A stretch of 64,000 bases of DNA from Schistosoma mansoni (taxonomy: Eukaryota; Platyhelminthes; Trematoda; Strigeidida; Schistosomatidae), in the NCBI RefSeq assembly GCF_000237925.1, contig NC_031502.1:43649975-43713974 (forward strand), read 5' to 3'. How positions within the stretch are numbered: position 1 is the stretch's first letter; each line of letters begins with the position of its first letter. Below, piece after piece: positions 47,950-59,126 of the stretch. A program made the position numbers and the translations under genes. The notes beneath the pieces were generated by a model, which ran no database searches, was not told where the DNA came from, and saw only the letters and a program-made list of their open reading frames with translations.

Positions 47950-49235
47950 GTTAAGTGTTATACACTACGATATGTCTGCCTAACACACCTTCCTTTTCCG
48001 TCATCTCCAGGATTATTTCACTGATGAAGGGGAGAGAAGTGTCCTTTAATTTAGTCTATTCTCTTCGTAGCCGAGGACATCTAGTATTATTGATATACTT
48101 GGACATTTCTAAAGCCTTCGGCATGGCCAATCACCAACTTCTCATAGGTGAACTTCGCATCTTATGGGGTCCCAAACCCTTTGCTTGGTTGGTTTGATTC
48201 CTTCCTCAGCAACCGATATCAAATAGTTAAAATTAACTCTTCGTTGTCGAACAGTATCCCTGTTAGAAGTGGTGTAATACAATGTAGTGTCTTAGGCCCT
48301 TTTCTCTTTTTAGTCTTTATCAATGATATTTGTGAGTGTTTTTGTCTGGGTAAGCCCCTTCTGTACGCATATGATCTTAGAGTAGTATGTTCATTTCCTC
48401 CCCATGACCTGAACAATATTCAAAATTGCATCAGCATTGAGCTTAACAAGGTAGCATAGTGGTGCTCAAAACGGCAATTGAAGCTTAATACAGCTAAATG
48501 TAGATGGAAATGCTTTGGTGATCATTCAATTTAGATCTTACCATAAATTATGAAGTGTTGTGTAGGTTACATTCTGTAGTAGACTTAGGACTTAGGTATT
48601 CCTACGACTTGTCGTTTACAGAACAGACATGAAACAGACTTCCAAGTCTCAATGTCTTATAGGTTACATGATTCTAAAACTTTTTAACGATGAATCACCT
48701 ATTTTAATGTTCAAAGTTTGTGTCTAACCGCTCCTAGAATACTGCACGTTTATTCTTAGTAGTGCGCGCATAAAGGATAAATTAAGGCTGGAATCAGTAC
48801 AGAGACGATTTATACTTTGTATTCTTGGAACTGATTGTAACTTGACTTATAGTTCTAGATGTATTAAAGTTGAGCTCGACCTTTTATGGATGGGGAGACT
48901 AAAACCAAATCTTATCTTCTTCAAAATGCTTAATAAACTATCCTTTACATCCAACCAAACAAACCAATATGCAGAAACTTCTCATTACGATATACGTAAC
49001 TTTGTCACTAGCGAAACAAACATATTCTAAATCATCTTCCTATATGAATTACTTTACCTGTAAATCTTCTAGACTCTGGAATATTCTACCACAATCTATC
49101 CGTACGATAAAATCTGTCCCATTATTTGTTCGTTGCATTGATGCATACTGCTCCTCTGAAAGTACATTAAAAAATTTAGCGCCTGTAAGTGAGTCTTACT
49201 CCACGAGTGAGATTATAGGAACCTTAAATGTTTAA
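47950..49235 (+). mobile_element. CR1-like LINE reverse transcriptase relic
   Basis: Plus-strand pieces: 'LLIYLDISKAFGMANHQLLI' (Asp to Gly in the usual 'AFDxVNH'), 'LGWFDSFLSNRYQIVKINSS', 'GVIQCSVLGPFLFLVFINDI', and a catalytic box Y-A-Y-D in place of Y-A-D-D at about 48367-48378. Downstream decayed thumb sequence leads to 'SSRLWNILPQSIRTIKSVPL' and a C-terminal 'YSTSEIIGTLNV'. The style matches CR1/Jockey-type schistosome LINEs and differs from families A and B and from RTE. The 5' half and the endonuclease are missing. Confidence 0.8.
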
Positions 49236-50051
49236 CCACTTACCTGTTGTCACTCTACGTTAACACTGTCCCCAATAACCTTAACTTATATGAATAATAT
49301 TTAACATGAACAGTGGTAAAGCTGACCGATATATTTTGGTAATCATTGTTTTCACGTTCCATGCTCTCTGTTTTCATTTTGCCCTCTTTAATTGTAGATA
49401 ATTATAAATAATTCGTCCCGGCACAGGAAATAACCTTGAGTAACACTGTTCATAGATCAACAGGATATCCACTTAAGAAAAAAGTTAAAAGTTTCCTGCT
49501 GATGTATTGGAATGCTGTAATACATGTCATAAATGTACTACCCAAACAATTACTGAACTAGCGAACTTAAAGCCATCTGATGTCATATGTTTGTTCTCTA
49601 CATCTAGTGTTACTATTTATATCAAATTGACTATGTCTGTAAACTGGCGTGAATTCTGTAATTATTATTTACAGAATATATATATATATAGATAATCCAC
49701 GATCCAGGTTATATCTGCTCGCAATTATTTTCGCCTCCTGAAAGACAGAACAGGACGCCCTCGACCAAACTCATCCCAAACCTGACAAAATTTTCAACAA
49801 AATGGGATGATTGGGAAGTTATGAAGTAGTAATTGGTTCAACTTGTGCACTAAAAGACAGAGAGAGCTAAATCAATGTTCTTCACCATGATTTTGTAGTT
49901 TCGCTGCAGCGCATGACCCTAACACAACAGACACCCAACAGACCCTTAGCAAATGAATTACGGAATGACCGCCTGTCGTCAGGCCTCTCAAGGTCTTTGT
50001 AACGGAGCGGCGGGCGGCTTTGAAGCGATCTGACTTTTTTATCGTACCTAT
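49236..50051. other. no gene recognised
   Basis: AT-rich first half with an (AT)n run at 49676-49690. The GC-richer second half probably belongs to the LTR of the following gypsy element, but its 5' boundary could not be found. Confidence 0.4.
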
Positions 50052-50158
50052 CTGTTGTGTCAGTACATCACGTCCTTTCCTCAGAGGCATTTACAGGTCC
50101 TGGCTGCTGTGTTGTTGTTCCATATCACTTTTGCTAATATAATGTGCTACAAGTGGTG

Positions 50159-50485
50159 ATGGGGGTATCTATGACGAAAAGCGATAAAGACTACGATGAA
50201 CCATCGGTCGTTCCAAGCAAGTCAACAACCGGTGCAACCCCCCGCCAACCAAAACTGCTGGGCGTTTCATCAGACTACTCTATTCGGAAGACTAGAATAA
50301 TGACGTATCTATTTACCGTTCCAGCTACAGAACAGTTCGACTACCTCCTGACATACTTAGACGACGAAGCAGCAAAAAGGGCGACGGCCAACGAATTTGA
50401 TGCAACCAATTCAGCTGCTCAATATCGGAAAGTTCTAGACGAATGTTTTTCGTTAACAGTGGACACTCATCTGGGGACCATTTAG
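50159..50485 (+). pseudogene. gypsy Gag N-terminal part
   Basis: Starts 8 bp after the LTR end CTACA and encodes 'QPKLLGVSSDYSIRKTRIMT', 'VPATEQFDYLLTYLDDEAA', 'QYRKVLDECFSL', then stops. Later Gag continues in other frames with 'EALLAGALQQHLSRMPPNSM' at 50605-50668. A start codon this close to the LTR would overlap the primer site. Confidence 0.7.
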
Positions 50486-51545
50486 TTTCTGTCACGTCAC
50501 TAGAAGACGAGTGAAGAGCCTATTGATTACCTTCATTCTTTGCAGCAGGCAGCAATTCAAGTCTAGATGTCTAGGTCCGGGAAGAACCAATACGCTCACA
50601 ATTTGTGGAAGCGCTTTTGGCGGGCGCACTACAACAGCACCTTTCACGCATGCCACCAAATAGTATGCAGGATCTAAAAACCACATTCCTTCTCTTAATG
50701 GCCTCTGGCAAGCTATCAACCACTTCAAGTGCACCCTATTCGACAGAAACAGCTATGGAAGAGTTTGGGGTACCGCATCAATTTGACTCCGCCCAAACTA
50801 TTTCTGAGGTCAACTATCGGCCGGCTAGACAACCGCTGCGAAGCAGTCAGAAGAAAGGCTAAATGCTTTTACTTCAATGCTTTGGCCGGAGAGCCCGGAA
50901 ATAGGGACATAATAAATTCTGGGAGCAAGATGAAACCAGTTTTCTTCATATGTCTTCATGTTATTCTAAGTTCGTATGCCCTATAACGATAACGGGCAGT
51001 TTACAGAAGCCAGAAACTACTAATCTACTCGATACAAGAGCTTCAGTATATATTGTGAAAGAAGGATTTTTACGCACATTGAATCATGAGAACCGGCAAA
51101 TCCGTGTTGCTCGGCACTAAAGGCAACTGGTGGTGATCTTCTGGAAGCTCGTTCTAAGGTGTGGTTAGATGTAACGGTGAACAAACACTCATTCCCACAT
51201 AAATCCTTGGTATGCTCCGCACTCAGGAGGTAATATTTGTGGTTGACTTCTTGTTAACATACAACGTCACTATACATGTAGCTAGGGTGGAAGCCCCATA
51301 CCGACACGTCATCCCAAGAACCTAATTAAATCGGTAGCTCGTGTAGGATTGTCTGAAGTCTTACGTCAAGCACAAACTAATGAACAAATAACGGAGAACG
51401 TCCGTCTGTCAGCCGTCTTCCTACCTCAACAACTTTATGTTTTCTCGAAGAATATCTCTGGAAATCGAACGACCACAGTACACTCACAGGTGACCACATG
51501 ATATTATGTCAACCAAGTAAAACAGTACAAGTACACGTTCAGCCT

Positions 51546-52304
51546 CAGTTAGAATAAATTATAAGAGAGGTGATAGAGAAAAAGATTATTGCACCATCTT
51601 CATCACCGTGGGCTTCGCCCATCGTTTTAGTGAAGAAGAAAGATTCCTCTCTCCGATTATGTATAGATTGTGGTCGCCTTAATGCTATAACGAAGCGTGA
51701 CTCTCTTCACTTCTGCGGATTGATGCGACATTATACTCTATGAAAGGTGTGTGCTGGTTCCCAACTTTAGACTTAGCATCCGTGTACTGGCAAGTGAAAG
51801 TACGATCTCAGTGCAAAAAATAGACTGCATTCGTCGTAGCAAGTGGGCTTTACGAATTTTAAGTGTTGGCTTTCGGGCTAGCTACTGACCCAGCCACCTT
51901 CCAGCGATTGATGCAGACAGTTCTACACGGCCTTGTACCACACAAGTGCCTGATTTACCTTGATGATATTATTGTGTGTGGCAGCAGTCTCGAACAGCAT
52001 AATGTCAACTTGAGGGCAGTCCTGAAACGCAATAGGCAGCACAAGTTAAAGGCGAAACCGTCTAAATGTCGACTCTTGCAAAAAGAAAGTGCTCTTTTTC
52101 GGACATCGCATTACGGAAGAAGAAGTAGGAACAGATAAGGAAAAATCCAGCGCCATTATTAACTGGCCACTGCCGAAATATGCTGAGGATGTTCGCAGTT
52201 TTCTGGGTCCCGCTTCTTCCTATTGACGCTTCGTTGGCGATTTCACATCCCTGGTAGCGCCTTTACATCGCTTGACGCCTAAAGGACGGAAATTTTTGTG
52301 GACC
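51546..52304 (+). pseudogene. gypsy reverse transcriptase
   Basis: Fingers at about 51590-51700 ('APSSSPWASPIVLVKKKDSS', 'RLCIDCGRLNAITKRDS'), palm with 'LAFGLATDPATFQRLMQTVL' and intact catalytic Tyr-Leu-Asp-Asp near 51957-51968. After a frame change the thumb reads 'NWPLPKYAEDVRSFLGPAS'. The reading runs to 'PKGRKFLWT' at 52304, where the solo LTR is inserted. Confidence 0.85.
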
Positions 52305-52763
52305 TATAGAAACTATCCTATCCCGAATTTTGATTATGGTCAATCTTGGTTAAGCCCTTTTATTAACTTACTTAACAGACATTGTCATTTGGATAGTAAC
52401 AATTCGCATATATCTTTGTACTGTCATGATCACTAGAGCACATGACAGACTCTAGCCAAAACTTTGATTGCCTAAATATCATTCGTTGACTGATCCTCCT
52501 CCCCACATGTGTATTCACTCAAATCCTATTATTAGCTTCTGCTTTGTCTTGTTGTGCCCTTATACAATTTGACTATAAATTTTCCAATGTAATTGCTCGC
52601 ACTTGCTCACTGATGCTTACTCATGTGCTTATAGCATTTTGGCCTGCGTCATTTGATAATAAACTGTAGTTGCAGCTTCTCTTTGCCTTCTGATTTTATG
52701 CACCCTTAGGATTTGTACTATAACGGTTATTGAGGTGAAAGATTAGCGAAGCATTGCACTACA
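52305..52763 (+). mobile_element. solo LTR inserted in the gypsy RNase H region
   Basis: 459 bp with termini TATAG and CTACA, an inverted pair apart from one decayed base in an expected TGTAG. It is flanked by GACC on both sides (52301-52304 and 52764-52767). Removing it with one GACC restores the host frame as Trp-Thr-Thr-Glu-Cys. It contains an AATAAA at about 52660 and is AT-rich. A different LTR family from that at 56201, although both end in CTACA. Confidence 0.85.
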
Positions 52764-53085
52764 GACCACGGAATGTCAACAGGCATTAAGCCCTTTGAAG
52801 TCATGTCTTACTGCTCCACCCATATTAGCCTTTCCGGACACCTCTGTTAAAGGTGAGTTTATACTTGATACTCATGCTAGCTCGTCAGCTATTGGAGCAG
52901 TACTGTCTCAAACAGCACAAGATGGACAGGAGCGGGTCATAGCGTGCGCTAGTTGGCTTTTAGATAAGAGGTAGACAAGCTATTCGACGCACCGAGAGTT
53001 GCTGGCTTTGGAAACATTTTTGTAACATTTTCGTCACTACTTCCTAGGACGCCCTTTTCGTGTACACACAGACCACCGTGCAGTC
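52764..53085 (+). pseudogene. gypsy RNase H region
   Basis: 'TECQQALSPLKSCLTAPPIL' and 'FILDTHASSSAIGAVLSQ' carry the RNase H start. 'ACASWLLDKR' and 'THRELLALETF' follow with a stop between. It breaks off after 'FRVHTDHRAV', where the next inserted element begins. Confidence 0.8.
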
Positions 53086-53694
53086 TGGTGCGGAGAGGTG
53101 GCGTCGAGTGGAGTGTTCTGGCGGGCGGCGTTGGCTGTAGCGGGTGCTGTCGACGGAGAGGAGCAGTGGGACGTGCGGCTGCTGGACGGGCATCGGATAT
53201 AGATGACTCAGCAGGCCAGTGGAGTACGGGTGTTGAACGTCCCAGGTGCCGGGTGGATTCGGATGTTGGTGCCCCGGCAGGTCGACGGAGCTATGGGGGT
53301 CAGTGCGCCGCGGACTCGACATTCTGACGGAGAGCTTGGCACAGACTGCAGTGGAAGAAGATGGTGGCATGGCGAGCAGAACCAGCGCATGAACGAATGC
53401 TTTAAAGGGGGGACGAGTGTGGTGTGGTCTACTTATATCCATATAAGTAGTATATGGTGTTGGTCAGACATAGAATGTATTTTGGCAGAAGACCGATGAG
53501 GAAAGAACTGAAACGAAGCGCAATCGGTATGAAAATGCACGAACAATGGAATTAGAGAAGAAACAGTGAAGATTGAGACTATTGGTTGTTAATTTGCAAA
53601 TTAACTGTCCATTGTATGGTTATCAGAATTTACTGAGATAGTTTGTAATTTTTGCTTAAATACATTCGATTGTCCCCAACCAGTGTTCTGTTCA
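53086..53694 (+). mobile_element. 3' end of another LTR retrotransposon, nested
   Basis: A sharply GC-richer segment (53086-53400) is followed by a polypurine tract AAAGGGGGGA (53404-53413). A candidate LTR from TGTGGTGTGG (53418) to TTCA (53694), 277 bp, follows. The host gypsy frame stops at 53085 and resumes at about 53703 with 'RSFRESEGQVAR'. The element is 5'-truncated. It may be of BEL/Pao type (inference only). No target duplication was identified. Confidence 0.65.
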
Positions 53695-53699
53695 TTACT

Positions 53700-55380
53700 A
53701 CTGCCTCGTTCGTTTCGCGAATCAGAAGGTCAGGTAGCACGCTAGCAGGAGAGATTGTAGGAGTTCGATTTTGCTTGCGAATACCGACCCGGAAGCCCAC
53801 ACTAAAACGCTGATTCTCTGTCTCGTATGACTTATTCTCCTAGTACCATAAATATTATTCTTAGCACAACCCCCGAGATTGACTCGCCGTCTCTTCAACC
53901 AGCAGACCCTGATCTGCGATTCATTTACCAAAGGCAACTGCACGTAAATAATAAACCATCTATGGCTGAGTTAAAGGATCATTGCTTAGCAACTCACCGC
54001 GTTTGTGCCAGGTGGAGTAGTCTGAGATTGCGTGGGGACACGTTATTTATAGTCAGTGAGTCAAAACAGTCACTGTTGATAGTACCACGTGTACAAGTTC
54101 AGAATATTATGGAGCAGGTGCACCGAGAACTCGGGCAATCGGTAAGATGGAAGACTGAACACGCGACTTGCCAGAGGTCTCGGTGGTCATCCATCCATAA
54201 AGACTTGGCAGAGTTCCGCAAAAGATGTACCGTATGATATGTCATCAAGTCACCTCAGCAAATACCCCGTGCATTGTTAGTTCTAATGACGACAGAAGGT
54301 CCACATCAGCTAATTGGCATCGATATTATGGGGTCACTTACGACGTCAAAGAACGGAAACCGCTAAATACTGGTGATGGTGGACTATTTTAGCAAATGGT
54401 GTGAAGCCGTTTTTATAAGACAACAAGAAGCCTTCACGGTTGCTCGAGCCTTTACTGATATTTGGGTCTCCCGTTACGGCGCTCCATTCACACTCCATTA
54501 TTGCCAAGGTGCAGCTTTTGAAAGCCATCTCGTCGCCCAGGTATACCGATTATTGGGAATCCGCAAAACATACACCACCGCATACCGCCCACAAGGTAAT
54601 GGTTTGGTGGAAAGAACAAACAGAACCATCAAAACCCTTCTACAATCGTTCACCAATAAGTCGTCGACGGAATGTTGGGATGATGCAATACCTCAACGTC
54701 TTTTAGCTTATCGCGCAAAAATGCACCGGTCCACGGGATTTTTACCCACGACCTAACTCTTTGGATATTAATTACGCCTAACTGTTAAGATACAGATGTC
54801 ATTGTTGCCATGTGAAGCTCAGGACCATGTACTATACATCCGTAGTCTTCTCAGCCGTCTAGCCGGCGCATATCGCCCAGTTAAAACCAACACCAAAAGG
54901 ATTTGTACAACTGACAAGCGAAGGGGTTCGTATATAAACCCCGAGATCGTGTTTGGCTGCATCGCCCTCAGGCCCCACCGGGAACATGCAGCAAGTTCCA
55001 TCAGTCTTGACAAGGGCCTCATGAAGTTGTGCTTATTCGGTTCACAACTACATTCATCCTACATAACCTCCAACGGCCTCAAGACTAGGTTATCATAGCA
55101 CATTTGAATCAACTGAAGCCTGATAGAACAACGGTGCACTTAGATATTCAGTTTGACTGCTATCAGTCATTATGGAGTGCCATCAGAAAGAGGGGTGGGA
55201 TATTCATGTACATAGACAGGCACTGAGGACAGTGCCTCATGGAGATAGGGGGTAATGTAACGGTATTAAAAATCATTACATGCGACGTTACCAATGCGAG
55301 TTTGTTTTTCTTATAGCAGGGCAGCAAAAAGTAAACGGGCTGGAAGAAGAGAAACAAGCCCTAAATAATCCGAACCTGCA
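53700..55380 (+). pseudogene. gypsy RNase H end and integrase
   Basis: 53703-53820 finishes RNase H ('EFDFACEYRPGSPH', 'NADSLSR') with three single-base stops. 53880-54237 is the integrase N-terminal region ('DPDLRFIYQRQLHVNNKPS', 'LHKDLAEF'-like 'IHKDLAEFRKRCTV'). 54373-54756 is the integrase core with 'VMVDYFSKWCEAVFI', 'VSRYGAPFTLHYCQGAAFES' (the usual catalytic 'SDQG' reads HYCQG) and 'AYRPQGNGLVERTNRTIKTL'. 54796-55090 is the C-terminal region. Inactive: a core catalytic Asp is missing. Confidence 0.85.
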
Positions 55381-55572
55381 GAACGATGAATAAAACTATT
55401 TTGCAATAAGTTTCCCTTTTTTGTACTCGAACCGCGTCTTTCAATTTTAAAAATATTTCTGTTGTGCCAGTATACCGCGTCCTTACTTCAGAGGCATTTA
55501 CCGGTTCTGACTGTTGTGTTGTTATTTCAGATCACTCCTGCTTCAATTTGAACGCTAATATAACGTGATACA

Positions 55573-56196
55573 GTAGTTTTCGAAGCTGGTGCCTATGGCG
55601 GTGATTAAAACAGACACCACCAACTAGAGTCGTTTGGTTAAACTATTTGTTTGTATTCCGGTATTGGCCATGTGCAACACTTTTATTGGCTTATGTGTTC
55701 ATCAAGATGGTCGTACATTTATAAATCCATAACACTCAAAATATATTTCACATCCCAACTCTTGTCATTCTCCTCACTTGTTTCTCGGTCTTTGATGTTG
55801 AGATAAGCATACGTGAACTCAACCTTAATGCATAATCTCCCTACATGAGCTCGTTATTTGATGTTCTCTGGTCAGTTGTTTTCATTATTTTAAAAATAAT
55901 TATATATTTTCCAGTGTATTTGTAGATTATCTATGACTGAACATATGGTAGCTTAGTAACATATCATTGAACTTGCCGTTAAAACTGACGGCAGTATGTT
56001 TACAGTTTGTTTGTATTCATCAGGATTCAAATCTTAACCACACCATATATACATCACTCTCCAACTTTATAGGTACTTGTAGATTAGGGATTGTAGCATA
56101 TTAGCGTTCCATTCTAATTCGAGTTATCATAGAACGACCACACAAACATTGTCAGTTTCTCTGAGTAGAATATCCGGGTCTTTCACTAAACAATCT
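55573..56196. other. no gene recognised
   Basis: Begins with leader-like sequence just after the LTR block (GTAGTTTTCGAAGCTGGTGCC), so remnants of a second element may lie here. The rest is AT-rich and unassigned. Confidence 0.35.
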
Positions 56197-56200
56197 ATTC

Positions 56201-56559
56201 TGTAGTAGGCGTCGAGTCGAGGACAGACTATGATCACCACTACAATTCGATTACGCGCTCAGCAACGACTTGGTTCCTTTGATTACTCGCAAACCAGAAG
56301 GCTTTAATTAGTCCAGATAAAATATATTTATTGGCGATCTCGTGGTATCGAAAGAATACCGAGACGTGCCAACGAGTACAGGCAAAATGGGCAGAGCGTA
56401 AGAAATTTCGAACCGAACAGGGCGGATAGCGGAACCAGAAGTGAGTCTGATACAGTTAAACAAGTACAGTAAAACAGTCTCTGGTACAATTGGTTACAGT
56501 AATAATAATTGTTTCTATTATTCCAATCGTGTTCTTATCGAGACAGGCCGGTCACTACA
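56201..56559 (-). mobile_element. solo LTR with perfect terminal inverted repeats and TSD
   Basis: 359 bp bounded by TGTAGT and ACTACA, flanked by ATTC on both sides (56197-56200 and 56560-56563). The minus strand is taken as sense because it carries AATAAA near 56325-56330 in the right half of the LTR. The 4-bp duplication fits a Ty3/gypsy element. Confidence 0.82.
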
Positions 56560-56563
56560 ATTC

Positions 56564-59062
56564 CATTCCGGTCTCACTATGAATCAGATTCATAGAAGCA
56601 TTGTACGAGAGGTCGTAGCATTAAGTTACTAGCGTACGCAGTATCACTGAAGCATGAGTAAACATGTAATTTACTACAGACATTTTTAATACTGGTGAGG
56701 TTTCGTTGCATAATTTATTCATCTTTCATCTGGATGCCCAAAGTAAATAGGGCTGTTTCTCTGATTCTATTTCATCTACACCAAGAATAAGACTACCCGG
56801 GATTCGTTAATTTAACATATGTTTTGCAGATGACTTTCAAATTAATAATCCTGCTACAATGAGAATTGATGGACTGCCATCTCTTGAATCTACCTAGTCC
56901 AAGAGTTGTTGATTTAATCGGTAGATAGACGAACTTCCCGCCTACATTACAAGTTATGAAAACTGGAAAAGCGAAGGCTTTTTGATTTCGTGTTCAGTTT
57001 CTAAAAAGCCCTAACTCACGAGGATTGATGGAGCTCATGAAGTAGGCAAGGTAATCGGCTACATAAAGACTTCACCCTCAATGATCAGATGAGTCATTGG
57101 GATAGGATAATCTTTGGCATACAGTGTGTGAAATTACTTGATTCTGTCGATTGCTAATAAATACTTCTATTTTGAATTAACCGTACCTTAAACTAAAAGT
57201 AAAGCTTATAATCCAGAACATTGAAGTTCCAGGATATGCAGTGTTCTATTGAATTATAAGAACCTAAGAAAATATGATTCAGAATCGATAACATTATGTA
57301 GCGGTACGACAGCAGTGGTTTCGAGTTCCCAGGTTAATTCAATACCTTATGACTAAACACACCCTGTTTTGTAACAGGTTTGAACAATACCCAGAAGTCG
57401 AATACAAAATGGTCCTGGTAAATTAATATATTTCATGTTTACGTATTGTACATATGAACCCAGTGGTGTTTTGTCTGATCGCGAAATCACTCATTGTATG
57501 AGTCACTAAACATTAGGTAAGCAAACATATACACAAGTATATGAAAATGTACATTTAAAAGAGGGGATAATTAAACTTACTTTAATAGGTACAAAGAATT
57601 TAGTAAGATTGGAAATGCTAGACTTACTTACCAATTAGGTACTAAGCCTTAAATAACTTAAAATAAGCTACAACAGTAGTACAGATCCTTCCCTCATATC
57701 ACTAACACTCTTGTGTTTTGCTTGTTTTTGTTGCACTGTTAATTTCTTTTACATTAACTCTTATTGTATTAAAACGCCCATCTAGCATCATTTCCAAGAT
57801 TTATGTTATTATAATCAACCACTTAGTAATATAATGTAATGATAATCTCAGCAAATCCTAGAGGTGTCATGCTCTATCGAATATTTTGGGTAGTATTCAT
57901 TCAAATAAAACTTTAAGATATTTTCTTCTTACAAAACACAAATAAATCGAATTAGCTGTGTATGGTTCATAATAGATGCAAAAATTAAGAAGTCATAAAT
58001 AATTAAGGGACAAAGTTGATCACCAAATCAACTAAGGTCCAAACTATATTTTTGCCAGGCATTTCGTCATTTTTTCTACAAAACTTAGAGGAAAAAAATT
58101 GGTAGTAACAAATTTACGCATGATTATGAATGTATTTAGTCAGAAATTGTAGCTAAATGCTCAATTCCATCACGAATTATATGCATCTAGGCTTTAGTTT
58201 CAATAATTATTTCTAAAAGTTCTCAAGAATCAGTTGAGTGAAGACCAAATTCTCTTGGTAATCGTGGAATAAGCGGAAAAAATGGTTTTCCAAGTAAATT
58301 ACACCTTTGCACTTGCACGATCAAAAAATTATACCTACAATTATAAATAGTTGTAAAATTTATTCGTAAATTCTAATGTTTGTGTAATAGACTGTATTCC
58401 TTATCATGTAATTAAAATATATATTAAGTCGTGCAGTATTCATAGAGTCTTGCATAATACTGAAATTTTTTGAATTATTCAATGACATGCCTATCATCGG
58501 GTAGTAAGAAAATGAAGTGATAGTAAAGCATCCGTTATATAATGTCAGGAAATTGTCTATAATGAAAATTATTAAAGAGCAATTGCTGAATTCTCATTTA
58601 ATTCCAGTGTTTTTCCTACTGATGTACGAGATTTATGATAATGACAAAACAATATTCATTGAATGTCAAGTTTCAAAATAAATTTTGAGATTTTGAAGAA
58701 AAAAAACTTATTCCATGAACAACTAAATAAAATAATCCTAAGGATTATAGAAGTTGTGAATCGATAATTGAACTATCATGTACGTGATCGTCCAAACTGA
58801 GTACAAAGCATAAAATATATTTTCCGACTTGTCGAAAATAATAACAAGGTAATTTTCACATTTATTTGCATTAGGTCTAAGCTGTTATCAAAAAGACTCG
58901 AATGAAAATAGCCACAAGGATACATTGATTTGAGATTTTTCCACTTTTGATATTTAATTTTAAATGTTTAGATGTTTAGATGATTGAATCAACAATCATT
59001 TGTTGAGTGTCACAAACAAGCTATCTAGTAAATTATTAATTAGTAAATTCATAACCTATTTT
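56564..59062. other. AT-rich stretch, no gene recognised
   Basis: No coding, RNA or mobile-element signal could be supported on either strand. Confidence 0.45.
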
Positions 59063-59126
59063 AGTGTAGCGGTTATCATGGCTGACTTCCAAGCAGTCGA
59101 TCCGGGTTCGACTCCCGGCGGTCGCA
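59063..59126 (+). ncRNA. tRNA-Gly(TCC)-like head of the SINE
   Basis: The anticodon arm region GCTGACTTCCAAGCAG carries a TCC anticodon, and the T arm is CCGGGTTCGACTCCCGG. The 3' acceptor strand CGGTCGC is present, but the 5' acceptor strand (GCGACCG expected) is missing. It is therefore not a functional tRNA gene but a 5'-trimmed SINE promoter head. Confidence 0.82.

Larger units (their letters stand above)
50052..55572 (+). mobile_element. plus-strand Ty3/gypsy retrotransposon, decayed and twice interrupted
   Basis: Two similar blocks in direct orientation, 50052-50151 and 55459-55572 (shared 'CTGTTGTG.CAGTA', 'TCAGAGGCATTTAC.GGT' and 'GCTAATATAA.GTG.TACA'), are the 3' parts of its LTRs. 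Between them lie gag, a protease trace (LLDT near 51017, with the Gly of DTG now Arg), reverse transcriptase, RNase H and integrase in canonical order. A solo LTR (52305-52763) and the 3' end of a third LTR element (about 53080-53700) are inserted. Many stops; clearly inactive. Confidence 0.85.

Noticed and set aside
53044-53442. 132-codon minus-strand open stretch rich in Pro, His and Ser
   Set aside because: Antisense to the GC-rich LTR element 3' end; few stops are expected there from composition alone.
59063-59126. Functional tRNA-Gly gene
   Set aside because: The 5' acceptor strand is missing and the sequence runs straight into a SINE body, so it is a tRNA-derived promoter head.
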